Assembly (NCBI RefSeq): GCF_000741775.1
Contig: NZ_JGZR01000005.1
Coordinates: forward strand, 182,116-246,115
DNA from: Bifidobacterium subtile
Lineage (GTDB): Bacteria; Actinomycetota; Actinomycetes; Actinomycetales; Bifidobacteriaceae
Direction of reading: 5' to 3'
Length of the DNA: 64,000 nt
The notes beneath the pieces were generated by a model. It ran no database searches and was not told where the DNA came from. It was given only the letters and a program-made list of their open reading frames with translations. This document shows positions 56,811 to 64,000 of the stretch, one piece after another; the stretch's first letter is position 1, and each line of letters starts with the position of its first letter. The position numbers were made by a program, and so were the translations under genes.

Positions 56811-57910
56811 TGGCCGGCCTTCTGCGCAAGCACCCGGTAGCCCTTATACCCGACTCCGACAATGGACAGAGCTTCGGTCGGCGTTATGCGGTTCGACTCC
56901 ACAGCGTTCTGTACAGTCCGGAAAAACCTCGAATCAATCCTATACGGCAACGCCGTGCGATAGTTCCCGTGGACCTCCCCAGTATCCTGCTGTGAATTCC
57001 TCCGATACTGCGAATCGAGGTAATCCATGTAACTCTCGTATTCAGCGTGCGTGATTCTTTCAGCATCATACAGTCGGCGGACGGCAACAGCTTCGCTTAC
57101 CTTGTACCGTTCCGCGAGAGAAGGCACATCACGAAGTTCTCGATCCCTCACTCTGCTTTGCGGAATGAGGATTTCGCCTGTGACAGCGTTGATGAAAGCC
57201 TCTTCCGGAGTTGCGTAGTCTATTCCCTCCATTATTTCCTCAGAGCCGATAAACAGATGAACGGTTTCATGAACGAGCGTAAATAGCTGCCCCCGTTTGG
57301 AATCGCGCCCATTGATAAAGATAATCGGAGCTTTGGAATCCGAAAGGACGAAACCACGAAACTCGTCCAAAGACAACTTCCGATGGACGTTATCTTTGAT
57401 CTTTCCATTAAAGAACACGTAAATCCCGATGCTGGCAACAGCGCGACGCACACCATTGAGAACCTCTTGGGGCGTGCCGCCTTCCAATGGGCATGGCAAT
57501 TCCAGATACTCTCTGATGCGCTGGGCAACTACACGCGCATCACGCACACCCGTATATTTGCCGATAAAGCTCAAGTTTTCTTCAGCCTCCTCGCGCAGGA
57601 AATCTTGCTTGTTTTGCATCTCTGCAATGGTGTCGCGCAATTCCGCGCTCATTGCCTTCACAGGCCGAGAGCCAGCCGTGCGGAACTGCAAGCGGCTTCT
57701 GCCCGTATCAACAACTTCGGGAAGCAGCAACAGCCCAGTCGGGGTATGAATTTTCTTTGCTATAGAAGAAATCTGGTTGAAAGTCGGTTGGCGCTCGCCA
57801 GCAAGGATTTCGTCGAGGCCGTTCACGCCAATCTCTACAGCATCAACATTCGATTTCACTATGTAATGCCTAAGAACATCAGGGTTGACCATCACACGAG
57901 TCGTTACCAT
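56807..57910 (-). CDS. XRE-ImmA/IrrE antitoxin of the DUF4411 pair
   Basis: A 367-aa protein with a short helix-turn-helix-like N-terminus (about 20-62) and a zinc peptidase domain containing HETVH (214-218) and EEAFINAVTGEILIP. A helical C-terminal part follows. Family knowledge: this type is encoded next to DUF4411 PIN proteins and is considered the antitoxin. ATG at 57910 has AGGAGGGA upstream. Repeated TAATCGGATA sites at 58,084-58,230 lie in its promoter region. Confidence 0.87.
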   Translation of the reverse strand: MVTTRVMVNPDVLRHYIVKSNVDAVEIGVNGLDEILAGERQPTFNQISSIAKKIHTPTGLLLLPEVVDTGRSRLQFRTAGSRPVKAMSAELRDTIAEMQNKQDFLREEAEENLSFIGKYTGVRDARVVAQRIREYLELPCPLEGGTPQEVLNGVRRAVASIGIYVFFNGKIKDNVHRKLSLDEFRGFVLSDSKAPIIFINGRDSKRGQLFTLVHETVHLFIGSEEIMEGIDYATPEEAFINAVTGEILIPQSRVRDRELRDVPSLAERYKVSEAVAVRRLYDAERITHAEYESYMDYLDSQYRRNSQQDTGEVHGNYRTALPYRIDSRFFRTVQNAVESNRITPTEALSIVGVGYKGYRVLAQKAGQ

Positions 57911-58083
57911 GGCTCAAATCCCTCCTGTTCCACATCACCGTATTTCCAGCCCGCTCAACCGAGAACGCCAAGCACAGACTTCATACACACCTGCAATCCT
58001 CACATTCATGCTGACCGATCGATACATCGTTACGCATAATGGTACATGAAATCATCGGAGGTGCGCTGCCGATGACGTCTGCA

Positions 58084-58230
58084 AATCGGATAGTATCCGA
58101 GTTAATCGGATAGTTTGAACCATGCCCCATCTGATACAAAACGTTGGAAAATCAATGTTTTGCATCAGACCGGAACCATCTAATCGGATATTTTTGGATT
58201 TTAATCGGATACTTTTGACATATCATCGGA
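58084..58230. promoter_or_regulatory. AATCGGATA site array and hairpin upstream of the ImmA-PIN operon
   Basis: AATCGGATA occurs at 58084, 58104, 58182 and 58203, with spacing of 20 and 21 bases inside each pair, plus a weaker CATCGGAT at 58224. Between the pairs lies a 13-bp inverted repeat with one mismatch (58130-58142 and 58157-58169, TCTGATACAAAAC type). Symmetric layout around a hairpin suggests cooperative repressor binding. The 500-base gap (57911-58413) has no supported gene. Confidence 0.55.
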
Positions 58231-58413
58231 TGAAGGCGCAGACAGGATAGTGGACTGGAAAAGACCCTAGCCGGACGACCACATGGCTTATAACAAAGAC
58301 GCCGCGCTAACTAACCGGTGAAAGCCAAGCAACGCAGGGCATAGAGGAGCTATGTAAGCATTCAGGCATGAAGGCAGCTGTACCCTCCGAATATCGAATC
58401 AATCTATTATCTA

Positions 58414-59637
58414 TTATGCGACAAGATCTTTGGCGATGGCATTGATTGGCTTTAGACCTGTGCCAAAGCGGACTATCTGCTCACGATTGCGGCTCAGCTC
58501 GCTGTAGGGAAGATAACGCGCACGGAGATCGGCGATTCCGCGAAAAGCCGGTCGAACCAGCTGCTTTCGCACATCGTCTTCGCGCTCGTCAGGCGCTACA
58601 AGAAACAGTCCTGTCAACGTTGAAGTTTCCTGCCCCTCGCCGAAGTCCAGCATACGAAGCATGCCTGAATAGATCGAGGTCGTATGCTCGACTTCAAAAG
58701 CTGCAGCAACCTGACTGTGCGATGGCGTCAGCCAAAGCACATCAATCAGGCGAATCATATCGATTCCGGAAACGTTCGAAGGCAGTTCATTCGGTTCAGC
58801 GCACCCATCTCCCAACATGCCTCCCTGCCACAAGCGGGTCCTGTCGTTGGCTGCTATATATGGTAGGAATCCAAGTGCGGCGCCAAGGCCCCGCAGCCAT
58901 CCTTGAATTTCCGTGTGCGCATGATCGGCGTCCTATCGCTCTCTGGCTGCCCTATGAGAAACTGCGGCCTCTTGTCGAACCTGCTCGAGATCATGCCTCC
59001 AACGTTCAAGTTCTGCCGGATTGGCTTCGCTCGGAGGAAGCGGATACCCGTCAGAGCCCACATCGAAAAGAAATCCGGCAATCGCACCAAGATCATCCGA
59101 GAACAATGTCGCATGTTCTTCTCTAAAGGTGAGCATCCCCTGTCTCATAACCAGATACTGCTGCCAGCTGCCGAGCTTCACGTTGGCGCCGAAGATGCGA
59201 TTGTAGCCACGAACAATCGCCGTATTGAATGGAGGGATAAGCGTGGGATGGAAAAAATACAGCAGGTTGGCGGCGGCAGGGCCGATGCTTTTGATATGTA
59301 GTGCGTTTAGCGCATGAATGGCCTCGACAAGCTGCGCTTCAGAATCGCAGCACAGGCATGTATTGAGGAATTCGCCGAATGCTATCTGATTTGCGCGATT
59401 TTCATAGATATCAGGGATGCGCAGCTTCGGTTTCCATTGAAAAGCATGGTCAGCACCACGAAAGATCTGCCGTTGCTCGGCAATCGAGCGGACTGCGGCT
59501 TGCAATGAGGAGCCGCGGTAGGCAATGCCGAATTCATCCCGTCGAATCTCGTCGATGACAACCCGGAGACCTCGGCGAATGGAACGGAAGTTCTTCAGTC
59601 TCTCCGGCCAAAGAACCAGGACTGATATGTACTGTTC
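58414..59637 (-). pseudogene. Restriction-endonuclease-like gene split by an amber codon
   Basis: One frame open from 59637 to 58414 except for a TAG at 58933-58935. The first part reads DHAFQWKPKLRIPDIYENR and SIGPAAANLLYFFHP; after the stop it resumes as DADHAHTEIQGWLRGLGAAL and ends with IDVLWL and FEVEHTTSIYSGMLRM, which resembles the D...ExE core of type II restriction enzymes. No ATG or GTG start with a site is found at the 5' end, so it is also truncated. No methyltransferase is adjacent. Dead remnant of a restriction system is the simplest view. Confidence 0.6.
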
Positions 59638-59829
59638 TCATCCATGCGCCAACGAGCAATCAACTCATCCGCTTCTTCGGCCAGCATCATCCCTCCATTG
59701 CAAGAACCTTCGCGCCCAGCAAATGTTCATTGCACGGCACAGAACTCCAGACCACGAATCACAGCATACTCTACGCTGCTTGTCAGGCAAGCCGGCAATA
59801 CCAAGGAAATCCACGGAGGTAAAGGCGCG

Positions 59830-59924
59830 AACCGCTGCCAGTAAGCCAGAAAATACTCGCGAAAATGGTAGTGGCCGTAACGATTTATATAGGCGCTGGA
59901 ATCGATGAACCAGGTGACGTTCAC
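59830..59924 (-). pseudogene. N-terminal remnant of a DUF4411 PIN toxin gene
   Basis: The 32 codons from ATG 59924 read MNVTWFIDSSAYINRYGHYH and then REYFLAYWQRFAPL, collinear with the first 32 residues of the intact PIN protein at 56,810 (LLDSNIYM..., HEYFPTFWQQFTPL). After that, similarity stops. The start overlaps the divergent HNH fragment, marking a deletion junction. Confidence 0.6.
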
Positions 59925-60648
59925 CAGTATGAGCTCAAAGACCTTCGTGCAGGACTATCTCCGGTCCCTGTACCAAATCAATTCCAATCCATCCGAACTA
60001 ATCGAGAAGCGCCACACGATAGCGAAGAAATTCCGCATGGCCCTATGGAATCTTGCCCTCAATCGGTTCCACGAGTCTGCTGAAGGATGGGAGAATGACT
60101 TGAACCAGGCCTACGGCTCACCGTGTTTTGGCGTATTCACATTCAATTTCATCGACTACGTACTCTGGAGATATCGCGAAGCCACGAATTCGGATACGGA
60201 CGATTCGATGCGCAATGGTGCAGACCCTAACTCCGTGCCGCTTATCGCTGCCGTCAATCAAGATATGACAGCAAATGGTTCCGACGCCTATACGGACCTA
60301 TCAAAATTCCAATCGTTCACTTTCCGCTACCGCAATTCAGTGGAGCACCTATTCCCGCAGGATCTCGTGCGGCGCGACACCGAGGGGAAACTGGAAGTCG
60401 ATAAGGAGCACCTCAACAGGCTTGGCAATCTGTGTCTGCTCACACGCTCGGAGAATTCCAAACGCAGCAATATCAACCCAACGGAAAAAGTAAAACTCTT
60501 CAATATCGATGATCAAAGCCTCAAGTTCAGGATCATGGCGGCAATCACTCAGGGTCCTGGTTGGGACAACGATGCGATCGACACACATACTGAGAACCTG
60601 CACGAATTAATTAGTGCGCTGATCAATCTACGGCCTCTCGACTGTTAG
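59905..60648 (+). pseudogene. C-terminal DUF1524 (HNH) fragment of a GmrSD-like endonuclease
   Basis: A 247-codon frame whose C-terminal half has the DUF1524 His-Asn nuclease core: SVEHLFPQ, then LGNLCLLTRSENSKRSN. In GmrSD-type anti-phage enzymes this follows a DUF262 domain with a DGQQR motif, which is absent here; the visible N-terminus corresponds to the linker region. No ribosome site precedes the ATG at 59905 or the one at 59929. Probably a 5'-truncated defence gene, though the frame itself is clean. Confidence 0.6.
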
Positions 60649-60724
60649 CGCGGGAGACTGCTCCATGGATACGACTTTTCATACGACAGAACAACATACG
60701 TAGGGATCAAGCCAACAGACTAAT

Positions 60725-62440
60725 TCACTCGCCCAGCTCTTCGTGTGACTCCCCCGTCGCGACCTCCCGCTCATCCGCCGGCATCGCACCGTCATCCGCG
60801 TCACTCCCAACAAGCCCCATCACCCCGTCAATCACCTGGCCCGAGACCTCCTTCGGAAACATCAGACGGAAATCCTCGTTCTCTGTAATGATCTCAATTG
60901 TTGGCCGTACCTCCTGGTCAATGCCTTTCGGCGACCTGACGAACCGGATGTCGGATAGCGGGATGGACCGCTTGATCTCGCCCCGAGTGAGGAATGCACG
61001 CGGCGCTGCGAGGATGATGCGCATGCTGGTTACTGCGATGAGTACTGTCGACGTTGTCTTGTCGATCACGGAAGCCAACGCCCCGGAATCAAGCGAATCC
61101 CAAACCGCATCAACACGTTTCTCAAGCACTTGCGGAACCATCCCAGCGAAATCATGTGCCCCAGGCTGATAGGCGAACGCCATGCCCGTCAGTTCCTCGC
61201 CGTCATGCATGAACCATCGCAGAATGCGAAGATAGGCATCCAGATTGACCTTATCCGGGGCACAAATCACCGGGGGAACGTCCAACGCCGGTGATTTGAC
61301 ATGCAAAGTATCTGCAAGCGGTTCCAGAGCATCAAGCAGCTTCTGGCAGCTAAGCTGGGAAGCTTTCTTCACGCTCCGGGACTTCGTCAACGGTAAAGCC
61401 GCACGTCCTGGAAGCTCCGCCACGATTCTCAACTCCCGAATCAGCGACACCACGAGTTCACGCACAGCCTGGATGCCCGCGTCGAGGTCGTCGTGCATCC
61501 CCTGCTCAATCACTTCAGCCAAGCGCGCCTCATTCTCATCCCGCTGGCCGACGTTTCGAGCATGTGCGGCTCGCATGGCCTGATAACCAGCCTGCGCCTT
61601 TAGTGCATACAACAGCGCGGTCGAATCAAAGAAAATCGCCTCGGCACTGGTCTGAAGATAATCCCGCCGGGCAACGCCCTGTGCTTGGTGCAACTGCTGA
61701 ATATGATCGGATACTTTGCGTCGATACAAATCAAGTTGTTTGTCAACCTTTGGTTCGTTTCCTGCAATATTCTCCCAGATCGACGTGGTGAGACTGCCGA
61801 CCTGTTCAGCCTGGTCAATGGCACGGTCAATAGAAGCGGATAAGCCAGCGAGCTCGGCCCATTGCTCCTGATTGATCAAACCTAGAGTCTGCTTGGTGAG
61901 CGCGATATTGGATTCGACCAATCCCGAAATCTTGTTCAGCTGCATTTGCAAAGCGACCATTGCCACTGCAGGGCCAATGGCGGCTATGGCCGACGCGGTC
62001 ATTGAAACCGGCACGAACCGAGCCTGCGCAACCAGATGACCGTCTTTGAAAATCGATCCCAACTTCGCGCCATCTTTCATGGCGAGCCGTGCACCGCTAT
62101 CAATCAGTGCCTGCGTGGGTCCATCAAGGCGATACAGACCCTGCGCGGCCGTAATAGCGTTGGCCAAGTTACCGCCGATCGTGCCCGCATTGCCGATGGT
62201 ACCGAGCACGCTCGAGAGCAGCTCCCTATCCCGCTCGGGGACGAGACCGAAACTCAATAAGTCCAGTTCTTCAGGGACATCTCCAAAAACTACGGCTGTG
62301 CCAGGAATGACCTCGATGAGTTCAAGTGACGGCGGAGTATTCCCATCCTGCGAAGTTGAACCGACAACCGCGTCCGTATACTCGGTTTCGGTATGTTCAT
62401 CCTCGGTATCGCTGGTTTGACCGAGCTGATCATTCTCCAC
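60725..62440 (-). CDS. Hypothetical 571-aa protein of the defence island
   Basis: I do not recognise a family. The N-terminus (1-60) is acidic and Thr/Glu-rich; residues about 70-330 are mainly helical with a Gly/Ala-rich hydrophobic stretch (SMTASAIAAIGPAVAMVAL) that may be membrane-inserting; a helical bundle follows; the C-terminal 100 residues contain beta strands (VLIAVTSMRIILAA, SIPLSDIRFVRS, PTIEIITENEDFRLMF) similar in layout to a PH-like domain. Start is GTG at 62440 with AGAGGGG upstream. A pore-forming effector or membrane-associated sensor would fit, but this is speculation. Confidence 0.65.
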   Translation of the reverse strand: MENDQLGQTSDTEDEHTETEYTDAVVGSTSQDGNTPPSLELIEVIPGTAVVFGDVPEELDLLSFGLVPERDRELLSSVLGTIGNAGTIGGNLANAITAAQGLYRLDGPTQALIDSGARLAMKDGAKLGSIFKDGHLVAQARFVPVSMTASAIAAIGPAVAMVALQMQLNKISGLVESNIALTKQTLGLINQEQWAELAGLSASIDRAIDQAEQVGSLTTSIWENIAGNEPKVDKQLDLYRRKVSDHIQQLHQAQGVARRDYLQTSAEAIFFDSTALLYALKAQAGYQAMRAAHARNVGQRDENEARLAEVIEQGMHDDLDAGIQAVRELVVSLIRELRIVAELPGRAALPLTKSRSVKKASQLSCQKLLDALEPLADTLHVKSPALDVPPVICAPDKVNLDAYLRILRWFMHDGEELTGMAFAYQPGAHDFAGMVPQVLEKRVDAVWDSLDSGALASVIDKTTSTVLIAVTSMRIILAAPRAFLTRGEIKRSIPLSDIRFVRSPKGIDQEVRPTIEIITENEDFRLMFPKEVSGQVIDGVMGLVGSDADDGAMPADEREVATGESHEELGE

Positions 62441-62622
62441 TGTGAGTTCCCCTCTTTGGCAATACGAACCGGTACTGTCAGTACTCTATCAAACGGGCTC
62501 TCAACAAATCCTGTACCGTAAGTTGGTAACGGCATCCGCAAACGCCAAACCAAGTGACCTGTTACGATGACGATAAGACCCCGACCGTATACTTTGCGGG
62601 GATTAGCTCGATTCCCACCCGT

Positions 62623-63516
62623 CTAATCCTTTGGCCGGCTGATGATCCTGCGTTCGGCGACATCCCGCAGGTGCATGCCGTACGGGCTCTTGCCGTACCG
62701 GTTCGCGGCCGCCAACAACTGATCGCGCTCGATCCAACCGTTCTCGAAGGCGATCTCCTCAAGCACGCTGATCGGCAGACCCTGCGCCCGCTGCACCGTG
62801 CGCACGAACTCCCCCGCCTCATACAGGGAATCCATCGTGCCCGTATCCAACCACGCATACCCACGACCCAACGTCGTCACATGCAACGAACCATCCTCCA
62901 AATACATGCGGTTGAGATCCGTAATCTCCAACTCGCCACGAGACGAAGGTCGCACCTGCCTCGCGAGTTCGGTGACCCGTTCATCATAGAAATACAATCC
63001 CGTCACCGCGTAGTTCGACGCCGGATGCTCCGGCTTCTCCACGATGCTCACGGCATGATTGTCCCCATCAAACTCCACCACGCCATAGCGCTCCGGATCA
63101 TCGACGTAATAGCCAAACACCGTGGCGCAATGCGCACTCTCCGCCACCGCACCAAGAAGGAGCTTACGAAACCCATTACCATAGAAGATGTTGTCGCCCA
63201 ACACGAGGGCGCACGACTCCCCGGCGATGAACTCCTCCCCCAGCACAAACGCCTGCGCCAGACCCTCCGGCTTCGGCTGGACCTTATATGACAGATGCAC
63301 CCCATAACGTGAGCCGTCACCAAGCAGCTGTTCAAAGTTGGGCAGGTCGTGGGGCGTGGAGATGATGAGGATATCTCTGATGCCCGCCATCATCAGCACA
63401 CTCAACGGGTAGTAGATCATCGGCTTGTCATACACGGGAAGCAGCTGCTTCGACGTCACCGTCGTCAACGGATACAACCGCGTACCCGAGCCCCCGGCAA
63501 GGATAATGCCCTTCAT
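62623..63516 (-). CDS. rfbA: Glucose-1-phosphate thymidylyltransferase
   Basis: A 297-aa nucleotidyltransferase making dTDP-glucose from glucose-1-phosphate and dTTP, first step of dTDP-rhamnose synthesis. The nucleotide-binding [11 protein letters not shown] (8-18), [27 protein letters not shown] and the [13 protein letters not shown] segment are all intact and length is standard. ATG at 63516 follows GGAGC. The other rml genes are not in the window, but polysaccharide genes at 41.7-46.7 kb suggest one larger cell-surface locus now separated by the defence island. An IS3 element lies right upstream. Confidence 0.93.
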   Translation of the reverse strand: MKGIILAGGSGTRLYPLTTVTSKQLLPVYDKPMIYYPLSVLMMAGIRDILIISTPHDLPNFEQLLGDGSRYGVHLSYKVQPKPEGLAQAFVLGEEFIAGESCALVLGDNIFYGNGFRKLLLGAVAESAHCATVFGYYVDDPERYGVVEFDGDNHAVSIVEKPEHPASNYAVTGLYFYDERVTELARQVRPSSRGELEITDLNRMYLEDGSLHVTTLGRGYAWLDTGTMDSLYEAGEFVRTVQRAQGLPISVLEEIAFENGWIERDQLLAAANRYGKSPYGMHLRDVAERRIISRPKD

Positions 63517-63710
63517 ATTGCTGCTCCATTCTCACTGACTGATGCCTTATGAGCCAATCCCAACTCGCCCATAAGTCACCATAGTCAATAGGACCATATC
63601 ATCCGCATGGATGTCACGGTCTTCGTTCTTTTATGGTAGTTGTTTCATGTATTGGTTGAGGCTGTTCTGCCAGGTGGTGGTGATATGGACTGGGTTTTGT
63701 TCCCTGTGTT

Positions 63711-64000
63711 TTATTGGGTGACTGGTGTCGCCTTGGTTTGATAATAGCGTGCTTCTACCTCGGCTGGTGTCCGGTAGTCGAGGCGTTCGTGGAGGCGTTG
63801 GTTGTTCCACCAGGAGACCCATTGGAAGGTCGCTGTTTCCAACGCCCGCACGGTCCCGAACGGCGCGGATCGTGTGATCAGTTCGTTCTTGTACGCGCCG
63901 TTGACGCTCTCGGCCAGCGCGTTGTCATAGGAATCACCCACCGTGCCGGTGGAGGCCAGGATCCCGGCCTCGTTCAGATGCGTGCCGTACAGGCTGCTGA
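63711..64000 (-). mobile_element. IS3-family transposase OrfB, C-terminal part (5' end outside window)
   Basis: The frame runs in from the right edge and ends at TAA 63711. It encodes GDSYDNALAESVNGAYKNEL, the DDE-domain segment with the late catalytic Glu (AES), and the terminal WWNNQRLHERLDYRTPAE motif of IS3-family (IS150/IS2-like) transposases. About 96 residues are visible. The element end should lie within 63,600-63,710, but I could not define the terminal inverted repeat without the other end. Confidence 0.9.

Overview
The window reads as chromosome of a high-GC Gram-positive bacterium, most probably a Bifidobacterium. This rests on GC-rich coding sequence, strong GGAGG-type ribosome binding sites mixed with apparently leaderless genes, a single-chain ECF transporter ATPase carrying both ABC domains, an MsrA-MsrB fusion, and accessory genes with lower GC. 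Genus is inference from gene content; no rRNA or tRNA gene was recognised.

Positions 1-21,600 are mostly core or metabolic: a partial YkoE-type thiamine-precursor transporter component, a succinate-semialdehyde dehydrogenase, an MHS-type MFS carrier, three flavodoxin-fold NAD(P)H reductases, an ArsR repressor abutting the C-terminal half of a broken MFS gene, an ATP-grasp protein, a double AsnC/Lrp regulator facing a DUF3100 permease (interrupted by an in-frame TGA) plus an M20 amidohydrolase, a very long SWIM/SNF2 helicase, a serine hydrolase and msrAB.

Positions 21,600-32,300 hold the most coherent metabolic island. After a nicotinamidase gene comes an eight-gene minus-strand operon, in transcription order: allophanate hydrolase (AtzF type), FCD-type GntR regulator, nucleoside-type ABC transporter (double ATPase, two permeases, BMP-family lipoprotein), a triad-less isochorismatase-fold protein, and a biuret hydrolase (BiuH type). 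An alpha/beta hydrolase is divergent from it. The enzymes would turn biuret into allophanate and then ammonia and CO2, so this looks like an import-and-use nitrogen scavenging system, unexpected for a gut bifidobacterium.

Positions 32,300-48,600: a DUF4143 ATPase with an iteron-like 23-bp repeat array upstream, a MIP channel, a complete ECF transporter (S, fused A-A', T), a class V aminotransferase, an incomplete polysaccharide locus (Wzy-like polymerase, A/S/Q-rich membrane protein, Wzz-tyrosine kinase fusion) and D-serine dehydratase.

Positions 48,600-64,000 are a defence/toxin-antitoxin island with many broken genes: a Panacea antitoxin facing a RelA/SpoT-domain toxin, remnant and intact DUF4143 ATPases, an unknown protein with an XRE-ImmA/IrrE partner, an XRE-ImmA plus DUF4411 PIN pair, an amber-split restriction-enzyme-like gene, PIN and GmrSD-like remnants, an unknown 571-aa protein, rfbA and the end of an IS3 transposase. 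Short tandem repeat arrays lie upstream of several of these genes. A large palindromic intergenic repeat occurs three times in the window (7.4, 14.6 and 34.8 kb).
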